Translations under genes and position numbers: made by a program
Shown here: in pieces, positions 23,801-37,146 of the stretch
How the letters are laid out: every line of letters starts with the position of its first letter
Position numbering within the stretch: the stretch's first letter is position 1
The notes under the pieces: model-generated
Databases searched by the model: none
What the model was told of the DNA's origin: nothing
Seen by the model: the letters and a program-made list of their open reading frames with translations, nothing else
Origin: Ectocarpus siliculosus
Taxonomy: Eukaryota > Sar > Phaeophyceae > Ectocarpales > Ectocarpaceae
Reading direction: 5' to 3'
DNA: 64,000 nucleotides
Assembly: GCA_000310025.1 (NCBI GenBank)
Contig: FN647968.1
Span: 378,801-442,800, forward strand

Positions 23801-26500
23801 GTTCAGGCATGTGTATTTTCCCTCTCCTTCTTGTACAACGGACATTCCGCAAGTACATGAACGAACACGGTCTCCGCACTCGGAGCCGCATTCCCATCTG
23901 GATTTGTCCCTTCATCGTCTACATTTCTTATTCTTCGTCTACGTTCTCAGCACCACCAGTCCATTTGCTACACGTTTCGGAATCAAAGCAGTTCGAACAG
24001 ACGGGGTCAGCCCGGGGACACTCATTGTTCTCGCGCCCCCCCCTGCAGCTCTTGCCTATGATACTTGACGCGAGACGGGCTGGCTCAGCACTCGCTGCCC
24101 CTTTTTTGGCCAGACGTGCGACCAAAACCACGGATCGCGCGCAGTTACTCTGCTTGTTAGCATACCATGGTGTTGATGGATGTACTCGTGGAAAGAAGTA
24201 GTCATACTTCGACCGGTGGCTGCGTGAAAAAAAGCTTGCTGTACAAACGCATTCCAAACGAACACCAAGCAGCGACTAAGTAGTCCCCCGCCGCCCCCGC
24301 CCCCCGGCCAGCCCTCTCCCCTTCTTACACTGCCCTATTCATGATTATTTTCTCTTTTTCACGAAGAACCCCGAGAACGGCCTGAACCGTCTGTCGAAGT
24401 TCGTGTACTACGCCGGAGACGTCGTGGCCACCTCTGGATCGGAGGAGATCCTGCTGACAAGCACGGAGAAGGGCTCGAGCGTGCATTCCTCAGGCTGGGT
24501 CGGCTTCGCCCCCTCGAGCTACGCTGACCCCGAGGTACTTAACTTAATACATATACGTCAAGCTTGCTTTCTTCTGTTTCTGAGTACAATGTCATACTGG
24601 TTTGTTGGCCCTTGGTCGGGTTGGATAGAAGGAAAAGTTCGTTTTTTATTGTTCTACATGCAATGCCAAGCCTGCTTTCTTGTTGTTTTCGGTGGTTCCA
24701 AGTTGTTTTTTCTATGGATCGGGTCGGATAGATGTTTTTTTCGGTGGTGCCAAGTTGTTTTTTCTATGGATCGGGTCGGATAGATGGATACTTTCGTTTC
24801 TTCTTGTCTGAATATTGTAGGGTTGTCCAGATTTGCTTGATCGGTGTTTCGGAATATATCTGTCTAGTCCATTGGTCCAGAAGCCTTCAAGTTTACCCCG
24901 GCGCGGAGGTTTTGAATGCTTGGAAAGCCGATTCAACACATTTTGGAAAAGAGCTACATGCCTGGTTACACGCACCACCAGCGCCCCCGCTACACACAAA
25001 CACCAAAAAATCCACCAACCGCCCAGAACAAATCGAAAACAGCTGCTGGGGAATGTGCTGCTATTTCTCTGCACAGGGAGCGTACCACGACATCTACTGG
25101 ACCGTCGGCGACGGCGGGCCTCAGAACGACCCGGACAACAAGGCCCAGGACATGACCAACCTCCACGGAAGCATCGTGCGGATCTCGGTGCCGTCCACGG
25201 CGATGGGGACGGGCTACGAGATCCCCGCGGGAAACCCTTTCGATGGCGCCAACGGTAAGCGAGGGGAGAAGTCTACAGCTAGCTGCGCCATGATTTTGTT
25301 GTCTACCCCATACGGGTGGACACCAAAACACGTTTGGTTTCTGAGAGGTTTCCGATTCGCCTGTTTTTCTTTCAGGTTGGGGTTATGTTTGGGTAAATTA
25401 GATGAACCGTGCCAAAGGCGAAGAAGAACAAGTGGTAACAGTTTTTTTCGTACGAGCGCTCCGGCTTGATCCTAGAACTGCGGGCTTTCTTTATCCCACT
25501 CTCGATGGCATGAGGCTGTACACTAAGTTGTTGTACTCCAGTGGTAAACACACCCGACCACTTCTACCGTGCTCTCCGAAACATACTTCAGGCGAGAAGC
25601 CCGAGATCTGCGCCTGGGGCCTGCGAAACCCCCACCGGTGTGCCTTCGACACCGCGACCGATGAGCTCTACTGCGGAGACGTGGGGCAGGACAGAGTTGA
25701 GGAGGTCAACGTCATAGAGTGAGTTCTACGTCATGCCACGCTATGCTACGCTATGCTACGCTATGCTACGCTATGCTACGCTATGCTACGCTATGCTACG
25801 CTACCCTTGTTGATGTGTGCAGATCAAGGTCGCTCTGCCCCCCCCTACCCAGCGTAAAACGTTCTGATTTGGGCTTGGTTTGTGTCTTTCCTATCCCATT
25901 TAAACGCCACCGGGCATAAGCCCCTCATCCGTAGACAAACGAATAACTTCCAACACGCCTTCTTCATGACCACAACGGCTTTCTCCGTGCACTTCGTTCG
26001 AGTGTTCAGGGAAGTTCCTCACCCCCTCCCGGTGCTTATCTTGTACCCCAATGGAGAGGAGTTGAATCGACTCATCAGGCCTGTGTATTCCTTTCGGCAT
26101 CACGCCCTGGAAACAAAAAGCAAGGAGATGGAATTCTTGCACGAACGCTTACCGATGTCTTCGTTTGGGGTAACAGCCGGGTAAATTTGTGTCAGCACGA
26201 GTGTCAGTCGCATGGAGATTGTCTGCCGTCGACTCTCACGCTCGTTTCGTTACGACGTCACTCGCCAGGTGCGGCAAGGACTACGGATGGAGGATGTTCG
26301 AGGGATCCCGCTGCAACGACGGTTTCGAGGGGTACGACGGCGGCGAGTGCTCCGGCCTGGACCGTGCGGACTATGCCTTCCCCGTCTTCGAGTACTGCCA
26401 CGTCGACTACGATTCGTCCCAGGAGGAGTTTGATGCTTGCGGCGACAGGACCGTCACGGGACTCTCGGTCATCGGTGAGTTGGTTGCCCTTGGTGTTGTT

Positions 26501-26548
<48 letters not shown>

Positions 26549-26690
26549 GATGGGGTTGTTGATATGGGTAGGGTTGTTGATATATTGCGTCCCCAAAACT
26601 GAAAATTTATAAATACCGAACACAAACAGCACACTATGTACACAAATTCGGACTGGGGCTTCAAATGTCTTTGCTTCTACTGCTGCTGTT

Positions 26691-26732
<42 letters not shown>

Positions 26733-29700
26733 AGTTTCGTCCAATCTTGTCCCTCTAAGGGACCAGCGCAGGAGCAATCAATCAACACTAAGGTTGCCAG
26801 CCTAGAGTAGTACCAGAAACACGATATGGTACAACCGTCTGTTCCTCCGTTTCACGTGTGCCGTCCCCCAATAATACACACAACCTCGCCGCTTGCAAGG
26901 TTGGCCGTTTCCGGACGGGCATGCCGTGCTTCATACACCCCCTCCCCCCTTGTGCTTTGATGTGTGATTTCGTTTTTCTTTTTCAGGCGGCCATGTGTAC
27001 CGCGGGGCAAAGTACGACGACATCCTCGGGGGACACTACATCTTCGCCGACCACAGTGTCGGGTGAGACAAGACAAGATCCATCTGTCCCGGGGTGGTGT
27101 ATATCAGGCCTGGCAGTGGGGTTGAGGGTCGCCTCTAACCTATCGCCCCCGAGAGTTGGGCCCACATGGCATGCGTCGAACGCCCGGATTTCGACAGACG
27201 GTCGTTTTTGGTTGATAGATATACCGCGGTCGAGTTCGCTCCGTATTGCATACCGCGCCGTCGCCCCAACGACACTCTACTCGGTGATATTTGGTTTTTG
27301 GAAAAGGTAGTTGTGGTGCCGTGTTTTTGAAATCATCCCCCTTGCCGCATTTGTTTTGGTGCACACATGTATGTTTTCCCGCAGGAGTCTCCACCACCTT
27401 GCTCCAGCTGCGGGCGGCGGATGGACAGCTGGAACGGTCCTCAGTTCGATCCCCAAGATCGGCGGCTTTGCGGAAGGGAACGATGTGAGATGAAACGGGA
27501 AAGCAGGTCGATATATTTCACACTATACCGTATTTCTGTTAGACTTGACAATCTTTCTACGGGGAGGGGCAGGCGTTCAACACTCTCTTGCGGAGCCCCG
27601 CCGCCTACTCTAGCCGGGCGTAACCCTTGCCCGTGAAGCCTCAGCTAGATCCCGTTGGAATCTCGCCGAGCAACGATAGAACTACAGATGCAGCCTCATA
27701 CCGAGCGACTTCTTTAAGCTGCTGGTAAGATGTCCCAGAAACCGCAAGCCTCACTCACTCTAAACATTAGTGGCATGTGCTCGCGGATTTATCCTACTCG
27801 TGATGCCAGAAGCAGGACAGACAATCTTAGACCAAATCCCGGAGCTTCCCTAACCCTAAACGCAAACCCTTTCCCCCGGCATGATCATGGTAAGGTAACA
27901 CGCAGTACAAAAGCTTCACTCGTGTGTTTTCTGTATCCTACAGACGCACGGGGCCATCGCGGACCAACAAAACAACCCAAACCATTCCTAACCCTAGCGC
28001 TAACTAACCTCGGGGCACGGCCATCATGATCAGGGTGAGCTGTACATGGTGGGGTACCAGGGGAACATCTATGACCTGCCCTGCGGAGACCTGTGCGAGT
28101 CCGGAGAAGAACAAAAAGAGGCGTCGTCGGCCTGCTTGCCCCAGTCGGACACCACCCCAACCTTCGAGGAGATCGGGTGCTTCCTCGACGGCGAGCCGAA
28201 GACCATGACTCTCTCTACGGCCCCGGGGTGCGACGGAACGATGAACGCTGAGGTGATCGATCGCTGCTGCTGGTGCTGCTGGCGCTGCCGGCGCTGCTGG
28301 CGCTGTGTGTTGTCTTGTGTGAGCCGTAGTGACCAATCGCTTGCGGCTTCCAGTAGTGCGACCCCGTCTCGTCGCCCTCATCCCTAGGAGTGTGGAGCCC
28401 GACCCTCCCTGTGCCACATTGTTCACAATTTATCGAACTTATCTTGTGAACCCCGCCGCTCCCCTCTCTTTCGTCCCAATTTGTTTTTAGTAGATGTGTG
28501 CCAGCTTCTGTGCCACTGTGGAGGGAGCGACTCACTTCGGTCTCCAGTACCAGAGAGAGTGAGTTGAACATTTGCTTGTGTATACATAGGGCCAGCTGTT
28601 GTTCTTGAAGTCATTCCCAACATCATGTGGGTGGAATACACATGTAGGTTGGTTGGTAGTCCCAAATTCTTTGTCACTGGCAAGGGAAGGCTGAGCTATG
28701 AAGCTTGACATTATTCAACCCAACTAACATACTTTTCATTCACCGGATCACAAGCGGGATAGGTGTATTCGACGTCGAAATCCTTTGTCGCCCGCGCGGG
28801 AAGGCTGAGCAATGATATGAATACCTTTGAATTAAAACCCAACATCGTAGGCGGAATAGGTGCTTCATTCACAACGCTGCTACATGTAGATGCAAATGCG
28901 TTTTTATATATGTGATCACATGTTGTCTGTTTCCGCTCCCTTCGAGAGCTTTTTGAGAATGCGAAGAGGAGAGAGAACTCTTGGAAGGCTGGTTATTTTG
29001 CAATTTCACTCGAGTACCAAAACAGATCCGCGTTCGCTGGGGATCAAAGAAATGTACTCAATATCTATCTCGGTCTGAGGAATATGTTTTTTTCCCACCA
29101 GTCTTCAAATGACGGTCGGGGCAGGAGTGCGACTTTCGTCTCGAGACACGCGCGATTCACAACTAACTTTCGGGTGAGGGCTGAGATCCATGGCCCGGCT
29201 CTTGGGTTAATACACCGACAAGCCCCACCAGAGGGTAAAATTTCTTCGTATACCTACGTTGTGCTGTCGACAATGCAAGACGCAACACCGTCGATTAGGC
29301 TAGGAGGACAAGCTCACTTCCTCGTCATGAAACTACTGTAACTGAAATTCATAACTGGATGCCATATTTTTCCCGCCACCAGATGCTACTGCGGCGGAGA
29401 AGGCGATGACTATGTCCAGTACGGAGACCAACTGGACGATGCTGAATGCGACATGCCGTGCTCCGGTACGTGTTGGTATTGTTGTTTGGCTGCTGGGTGG
29501 TATGTTTCTGTTGTTCTGAGGGATGTTGGTGAATGTTTGTGTTGTGGTTACCACGGTGAATGAGCTGCAGCAGTATTTCCTTACAAGCACCTCGTCGCGG
29601 TTTCTTTCGGTAGCCGCAGCCAGGCTCGTCGTTGGCCAAAGAGTAGGAAACGCTTTCGAAGAGCAGTTTCGGACCAAGTACGCCAAACAACGAAGGCGTT

Positions 29701-32700
29701 TCGTATCCAAGGACACAACGATGAGGGACTCTAAAATGCCGAACCCGGTGTGCTCGTATGCGCACCTGATTTTGGCGAAACCCGGCGCAAATGGCGATTA
29801 TCGGTGTACGTCTGGCAGAAGCAACAACTGATCAACACCACGGCTGGTTCGCGCATCAACAACAACGTGCTCAATCTAGGCTCATGTATCTGTTGGATGT
29901 ATGTGTGCACGCATGACTGCAGGGTTTCCCACCCAAATGTGCGGCGGTAGGTCGAAGATGAACGTGTTCGCCATCACCGGTGACGGGGCTCCGAGCGAGG
30001 ACGCGGTGAGTTTGGCAGCTACGGCAACCCTATGCCAATGCGTACCTCCCTGGATCCGTCGCTACGACGTTGTGCGTCCCGTACAACAACCGCATCCAGG
30101 CCTCAGGGTGCCCCATGGAGTCCGAACAGGGCTACACTGTGCCAGGGATGGCATGCCATATACCGCGCCACGCCGCACTCAATACGTAGTCCGTACCGTA
30201 CCGTGCCGTGTACCCAACACGAAAACCTGGATTGAAAGGGATTGTATCGGCTCTTGACCATTCTTTGGGACGAGAAATATTCCCCTGGCTTATGAGTGTC
30301 TACGGTGGATTTCGGTGGATTTTATGAATGCCTCCTCCAAGACTATATCTGTCGCGCTCTTTGGTACTACTGTAGCGGCGATCCTCATGGCCCGCCCCTT
30401 CTTGCACGTTGCGCATAGATCTCGTTAAACATCGCGCGTATTCCTGACCCGCGCCACCCTACCCGCCCTCGTAGATCTTCCAGCACCTTAACAAGCACCC
30501 GATCCTTCTCTCTTCTCCTCTGCCTCTGTACCATTCAAAAATACACCCAGGCCGCTACCCCTGTCTCCACGGCATCGCCGTCGACAGATACCGAAACAAC
30601 ACCGCCTCCCACCGACGTGCCGGCGGCGGACGCAACTTCCACCGCTGCACCGCCGACGACAACAATGACTTCGGAGGCTTCATCTTTCCCTGACACCTAC
30701 ATGGGCTGCTACGGTGACGACAAGGGCGACAGGGCTCTGACGTTCGCTTACACCGCCAGCGACACCATGTCCTTCGAGGTATGCAACTATCGAAATATTT
30801 TGGGGCGTACTCATAGCCTTGCATGCCGAAGTTGTTAGACACAGTTTCTCGGTTTCTCGGCGCTGGGGGAGAAGAAGCGGAAGACGGCTAAGATTGCTCC
30901 ACATATCAATGTTGTTCCCATAGTCGATCGCCTCCGCCAGAGACTGCTGCAGTGCCGGGCAGAGAAATGTTGTTTTCAACACGCACCTCAGCTTCGAGAA
31001 AAGGGGGCAACGACGAAAATCGTTCTCCACGCTGACATCACCTCAAGTAGTGGGTGTCCCCCCTTTTCCGTAAACGGCCTCGAAAGCTACATACGGTGGG
31101 TAGCATAGCGTGTGTTCAATGTTGGCCAACTGTGGCCGTGATCGCTGAATCGATGCTCCGATAAATGCCGCCACACAGCTCTTCTCTACTGACGCCCTGA
31201 CCCTATTTTGATTGTAGTAGTGTTCATTCCTTCCGGGGGCCTAACCCCCCGAACACGTTGGTCCCTTTGTTATCTCTGCTTGTGGCGTAGGAGTGCGAAT
31301 GCTTCTGCAGCGCGGCGGGCGCCTCCATCTTCGCCTTGGAGTACGGACGACAGTGAGTCCAGTCGGCCCAATCAACGGACAGCGCATTCCCCCCTGTGTG
31401 CCGACTGTGTTGTATGTCTCCACTATTCTCGTGACAACAGCGACCAAATTGACGGACAATCCATGCCCCCCTGTATGCCGACGTGTTTTCTGCTTCTACT
31501 ACCATTGTTCGGCGTCAACGCATGTACTGCTACGGTGTCACTAAGGGGCATGAGCCGTGCGTAGAATTATTTTTCTAGCTTTGAGAGTGAGAGGTTCACG
31601 ACTTGGATGGAGGTATTCGAAAAATCGGCAGTGGACTTCCACTATTTTCTTCGTCTAACAGTCCTTGGCTCTCTCTCGGGTGTCGGGTCACCTCACGGTC
31701 ATTCCTCCCGTATCCCTCCACCGTCCGCGAAATGACGACATCACCAGGTGTTTCTGCGGCACGGACGAGACGGACTTTGAAGCGTACGGCCCGGCGGTAT
31801 GCGACACTCCTTGTGCTGGCAGCCCCGACACAGTGTGCGGTGAGTTTGGTTGACAGTAGTTGTTCTAACGACAAACGTAGGTGAGTGGTATATGCATGAA
31901 GATACAGCCAGGGGGATGGATGGGCAACCTCACGGTCTGGAGGCGGGGGGTGTTGCATCTGCTCGCCTGGTGTGCGCCTTAGAGGGATCTATCTGACTTT
32001 AGTCCTCTGTGCCTGACCACCAAATAGAGGCAACAGCCAGGAAGAGAGAATCGTGCCACAAAATTAGGTGTGAACGGTTGGTTCGTCTAGGGGTAGTTCT
32101 TCATTCTCACCACCAAAAAACGTCTACTTTCGCGGAAGTATCGTTTAAAACCGAGACAAAACAACGGACATACACATTGGTCAGCCGGTTAGTGCGGTCG
32201 ATACTCATAAGAAAGACACGCACACACACGCAGCGATAACAACGGTATCATTTGGGAGTGACGGAGATGAAGGAAAGGGAGATGGAAGAAAGGAGGATGA
32301 AGGCGATGATTGAGGAGAAAATCATGGCGTGGAAGAGAGCAAGATCGTTGAGCCAGAAAACCTTCCTCACAACAAACGCCGCAGGACTAGCAAGTACCTG
32401 CCAAAAGTGGGAATATTGCTTTCTTCATCGTCTTCCCGGTCAACCCCTCAAACCTAACCCGCCTCCGTACACCAGGTGGATACGACGCCATGTCTGTCTA
32501 CAACATCGAGCCCGAAGCCGCTACAACCCCAACGGCTCCCCCCACCACCGCCTCGCCAATTTACTCGGACGACGAGTCCGAGCCATCATCCTCAGCGTCC
32601 TCAGAGAAGGAAGTTTACCCGGACTACATACCGTCATCGGTGTCCACAGAGCCGATATTCTCGGAGGTGCGGCCATCATCGGCGTACTACTACTTCTCCG

Positions 32701-33336
32701 GCGGCGAACCGAGCTACGACGCCACGGTTGGGAGTCACTTGGGATGCTACCTTGACGTGCGGAACGACCGACTGCTGCGGAGCGACATGACCGAGAGCGA
32801 GGACATGACCCCGGCTGTGTGCGGCGCGTTCTGTGGGGAGGGCGGCAGCGAAGTGTTCGGCCTGCAGTACGGCACGGAGTGAGTCATCCTTTGCTGCTGC
32901 TGCTGTTGTCGTCGTCGTCATAAGTTGTGGTGATGCTCTCGTGTGTTGTTGCCGTTGTCGGTAATCATTGTCGGTATCGCTGTCTTTTTGTCTCCCTCGA
33001 TGACGTCACTTTTGTCTTCGTCGGTGGTGGCGATTCTTCTGTGTCGTGTGTTGTCGTTCCTGTTGGTTGTTCAAGGAACCGCTACATTTTTTGTCCCGCG
33101 ATATCGTCGTGGTTGCCGTCGTGACTCACCACCCTGTCGAACGAACGCAATTGACTATCATCGTCCCTGTCGGCGACGGCAATCGAAATAGGTGCTGGTG
33201 CGGCGACCTAGCCTCCTTTTCGGGGGCGGTAGAGGCCGATGACGAGGCCCTGTGCGACTACGAGTGTGCTGGGGATGACACCGTCCGCTGTGGGGGCTAC
33301 CTGTACGTAGATGTCTACAGGATCGAAACGAAGTAA
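17844..33336 (+). CDS. Secreted HHIP-like protein: folate-receptor-like domain, glucose/sorbosone-dehydrogenase propeller, three WSC domains
   Basis: Twenty exons: 17844-18110, 18820-19042, 19401-19540, 20011-20085, 20358-20438, 24367-24534, 25077-25254, 25592-25718, 26269-26474, 26987-27062, 27385-27484, 28034-28252, 28494-28558, 29383-29465, 29923-30005, 30551-30778, 31291-31352, 31748-31839, 32476-32878, 33192-33336. All junctions are GT-AG, phases agree and 3021 coding bases give 1006 residues. Residues 1-29 look like a signal peptide; an in-frame ATG at 17799 would add 15 residues but bury it. Residues 33-150 resemble the folate-receptor/HHIP Cys-rich domain ([17 protein letters not shown]). 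About 190-560 is a GSDH-type beta-propeller ([35 protein letters not shown]). WSC domains lie at about 595-690, 748-835 and 912-1000, separated by Thr/Ser/Pro-rich linkers. Family knowledge suggests carbohydrate or matrix binding; catalysis is unproven. Intron 5 is 3.9 kb and contains a gap and retroelement debris. Confidence 0.93.
22350..22790. repeat. Dispersed repeat with CCCATGGG palindrome array and CTAACCC/TTCTAGGTTG tail
   Basis: Tandem, variable units around the palindrome CCCATGGG (22350-22510) are followed by GAGAGCCCTTCAACCG, a short CTAACCCTAACCCC stretch and repeated AAGTTCTAGGTTGA units, then TGCCCACGGTGGGCA. The same order recurs at 63590-63870. This copy is in intron 5 of the WSC gene, just left of the 22896 gap. 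Confidence 0.8.
22896..22995. other. Assembly gap (100 N)
   Basis: Exactly 100 unknown bases within intron 5 of the WSC gene, between a palindromic repeat on the left and retroelement debris on the right. The true length is unknown. Confidence 0.98.
23220..24060 (-). mobile_element. 5'-truncated non-LTR retrotransposon 3' end (copy A), in WSC-gene intron 5
   Basis: On the minus strand, 23650-24050 encodes the tail of a non-LTR reverse transcriptase: [14 protein letters not shown], followed by a stretch containing [20 protein letters not shown]. The Cys/His cluster before it corresponds to the zinc-binding end typical of LINE-type RTs. The lower part (23220-23640) is its non-coding 3' region with AGAAC-rich sequence. 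The catalytic domain is missing. Copies B-E lie at 43.68, 45.40, 58.21 and 59.37 kb, all on the same strand. Confidence 0.7.
25734..25804. repeat. 10-bp minisatellite CTATGCTACG (about 6-7 units)
   Basis: Pure tandem CTATGCTACG units begin 15 bases after the exon-8 donor at 25719 of the WSC gene. The array could vary in length without touching coding sequence. Confidence 0.95.
26492..26550. repeat. TTG microsatellite in WSC-gene intron 9
   Basis: A near-pure (TTG)n run close behind the exon-9 donor. A second TTG run follows at 26691-26732 in the same intron. Both create false poly-Val, poly-Asn and poly-Thr open frames. Confidence 0.95.
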
Positions 33337-35511
33337 AACTTGGACACGAGCTGCGGACTAGCCCATTGAAGAAGGGGCGGATCGACTAGATGTTCCGCGT
33401 GTCAGATGGGTGATGACGCGAACGTTTTTATTCGACGAAGAACAGCGTTATCGACGTCCTGTTCTCGACGTCCTGTTCTGAAAGTATTGCTTTAGGACAA
33501 TCGATTCTAGAACAGCAGTCGGGATAAGTCGACTGGGGATGTGAAGGAGTCGACCAAATCCGGGAGCTTCCTGCAGTGTGGTCAACCCTACTTGTTTGTG
33601 GCCCATGGTTTGGCGTCGATAGCTCGGAATTTAGGTGTGGACGCTTTTCCCTCCTGCCCCATATCCCGGCTAAGTCGCTTCGGGGAAGGTTTACGAAGGG
33701 TTTGGTCCTCTTGCGCGTTGGGTAATAAAATTCATACGTCTCGTCGAGGAGAGTCCCCGCGCCGGCTCACGCAAAGAGTCCACATATTCTTTGATCGGAT
33801 TGCATGTTGCAAGGCTCAGGAGTATTGACACGCTCGCACATGTATCTGCTGGGTTGTTTTAGCGGTAGCATGGACGGGGTGAGAACCCTTGCGGGTCTCA
33901 TGGGGGTACATATTGGTCGTCGGTAGTCGATTGGGTAATCTCTAGTCGGCTAGGTTGAAACAAACGGGTCAACTTAACGGTGTGAAGGATTCTCCAGGGT
34001 ACATATTTTGTCGTATCTTGTCGGTTGGGTTGTTTTAACTGTAGTCGGCTAGGTTGTTATAAACAGGTTAATTTAGCGGGGTGAGATCCCTTGGGTTCTC
34101 GCCGGATACATGTATAGCCGAAGTTGGTTGGGGTATTATTAACGGGTTCGAATCTGTTCTCTGTTGAAGCTAAGGGTAGGTGCTCTGTAAACGTCTTGTT
34201 GTCAATGAGGGGTGGGATCCCTTGGGTCCCGACTCGAATAAAGTTAGCCTTGCTTGTGCCAAGTGGTGTTGTTGTCGATCCTGGCAGACCCCCCCTGCCT
34301 TGATCGGTCATAACGAAAGCACACGATTTGGCAGTTTATGTCTTATATCTTGAGCACATTCATTTGTTTGTAGATGCTGTTGTACGGCTGAAGCCGCGGC
34401 ATGACTCTGACAAGCCTCGAAGATAGGTGGTGTTTGTTCCTTGCTGTCGTATTTTGGGTCAATTAAAGGTAGGTGTAAGTAAGGGGAGCAGGACCTCCGG
34501 TTTTGTCTCGAAAATTTGGTGCTCCGATAGGACAGTGAGTGTATTTAGGGTGCGTTCTAGATGTTCGTGGTCACAGAAAAGAAGATTTGTCTTGTTGTAG
34601 ATGTTGCCATTGTCGATGATGATGACGTTGTTGTTGAAGGTATTTGTGATGCTGCTTTCCTTTGTGTTGGTGTTGCCGATTTTCGTTACAATGGGTGTTT
34701 TCCGCGTGAAACGGGGGCGGATGTTGTCTTTGGTGCGGTTTCTTTCGCGGCGTTGCTGCAAACCTCAACACTTGTGAACATGGAAACAACATGTTTGATG
34801 CGCTATCAATGAGGTAATAACCACATGCGATGTGCGCGCAAGCGCGCCTTCGTTGCACGATCGTCGTCTTATCCAAGCACCTGTTTCGGGGCGTCGGCAT
34901 CCCACGGCGCAAACCCTGGATTAACAATGAGATTCGACTCGTGAGCACGTGTGTACCGTTTGCACATTATCTCCAAGAATAAAAGCGGTGCTGGTGAACT
35001 TCTGTTTGGCAGGCAGAGCTAGCTCGAAGAAAGCGTGGGCTGATAGTCCCCTCGCGAGCAATCGCCGGACAGCTATCACTTAGGCTTCAGGCGACATAAT
35101 CCGAGACCTGCTGAAACGTAGGGGGGGCGGCAACGCCGTCAGGTTTTCCGCCCTTGTACAGTAGTCTCGAATCACCACGTTCTCCAGCCAACAAGTTCGC
35201 GTTAACTCCACCGGCCACCCTCGATCTTCCTTTTCCTGCCCTTCGTGCTCATTAGTCATCATCGGCCGATCACAACGTTCCCGCCCACAACCACCCGACG
35301 CGATGCGAGTTTAGAGCTCTTCATCCGACAGAGGCCCCGCGTGAACGGCCAGTGTAGTTGACTTTAAACGCATCAAGTGAACTTGAACTCCAATTCGATC
35401 AACTTTTGTTGAAAGGTCTAACCAGCAGGGCTTTCAACCCTGTCTTGAAGAACAGCGTTAGGCCAAGACGGACCGTGGAGCACACTGAAACTTGAAACAA
35501 CATCGATGGAG

Positions 35512-35560
<49 letters not shown>

Positions 35561-37146
35561 GCCTGTCTTGCCCAGGTACGTACGTACACACGCGTAGCAG
35601 CACGGGCTCTTGCCAAAACACTCACCATTGACTTGACCCCCAACTCCCCCCTCTTCCTTCACCTATTGATACATTGTATTAGTGGCCCCTGTGTTTGGCC
35701 ACAAACAGTACATGTACTGCCGACGGATTTGTCAGGCCTAAATCCCGGCATCCGGCACAATTAATCATACAGTACAAACCAAGTTGAACATTCATCCGTG
35801 TCACGCCATTGCACAGGGCCTTACACGGGGCGACCGGCCTTTTCTATTCGGCCTTGACCCTTTTGTCACTCAAATCTGGCTGGTTGCAAGAGAAGACCCC
35901 GAAAATCTGTATCTATAAGGCACTCCGACCGACAAATGAGGGGGCAGTTTGCAAGAGAAGCAGCGTCAGCTCACAGACTTACACCTGCCCGTCACGTGCC
36001 CTCAACTCAAGACATAACTCAACGACAGGGATAGCACGGGTTCTTGTCCCCGAGCCCCCTTCCAAATCACGCCGCATGTCCTACTAAATGGGAGCAGGCG
36101 CATTCACAACCAACGAGGAGGGTCTCCCACGCTTTCGGAAGTTGATAGTTCGTGTTCCATGGGCTGTCCAGGGAACAACGAATTCTCATGGGCAGCCCAT
36201 GGGCCCACCGGCAGCGTATGGACCCATCAGGAGCTCATGAGTAATCCCATGGGCTGCCCGTCGTGAGCCTTTATTTCACTGCAATGTTGCCAACGATGGG
36301 ATCCCCCTGGGTACACCCGTGGGCATGCCCATCATGGGTTGCCCACAAAATACTCACGATGGACAGCGTCCATTGAATTCTCACCATGGGAAGCCCATGG
36401 GCAGTCCACCATAAGGATGCCGTAACCCTAACTCTAACCCAAGCACCAACCTTTCAGGTCGTAAAAAAATCGGAAAATAGTTAATACTGACCCATTTCAT
36501 GTTTCCAGCACGTGCTTGACAGTGTGCCCCCCGCAAAAAGAGACGTGAAACACAGCAGGTTGGTTCCTAAACTATGACGAGACTTCTCGATTTCCCAAAG
36601 AAGTGCAAGTAAGACCGTCGACTACTGGATAAATATGCTGGTACAAGATCGTTATACGCACTCACTTTAACAGGACACGCGGGCAGAGGGCCAATTTTCG
36701 TTAAAGTTTGCATTGTTGTTTTCACCACCGACGGGGCGCGTTCGCCATGGGCACCCCGTTTCTTTAGCTAGCTCACCATGGGCCGCCGGTGGAAATCCCT
36801 ACGACCAACAGCCTAAGGGTACCCATGATGGGCGCACATGGAGTAAAACCACCCATTTGTGTGCAAAAATTGAACCGGGAGGGGGGGGGGGGGGCAAGAA
36901 CGAAATCTCCGGCGAAAAATCAATACAGCAGAAGCGAGGTACCGGAGCACGGGCTGTCCACCACAAACCGCAACTTCTCAAAAGCTCGAGCATGGGCAGG
37001 ATAGGGGGGACATTCTCCACCTATCAAGCAAAAGGAAGATAACCGGACACCGGCTCTCCTTGAGAAAAGGTTCCGATAACAGCTCTCTTAACCGCCAGGG
37101 AAACCTTTGAAGGATTCTCCCTCCTGCCCGCGGCTAAAAACACGGC
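33337..37146. other. Intergenic region between WSC gene and minus-strand SGNH gene; repeats only
   Basis: No gene recognised. It contains degenerate tandem units at 33862-34130 (TAGTCGGCTAGGTTG with a GGTACATA end), a CT microsatellite at 35516-35559, CCATGGGC-palindrome repeats at 36150-36415 and 36740-36830, and a G run at 36880-36893. Confidence 0.6.
36150..36430. repeat. CCATGGGC palindrome repeat, diverged copy
   Basis: Many spaced ATGGGC/GCCCAT words, including TGGGCAGCCCATGGGC, end in CGTAACCCTAACTCTAACCC. It belongs to the same family as 22350-22790 and 63590-63870, more diverged and without the TTCTAGGTTG tail. A smaller piece lies at 36740-36830. Confidence 0.65.

Noticed and set aside
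25734-25804. CRISPR array
   Set aside because: Pure 10-bp tandem repeat without spacers, in a eukaryotic intron.
26258-26788. Thr/Asn-run protein on the minus strand
   Set aside because: Antisense of WSC-gene exon 9 plus a TTG microsatellite.
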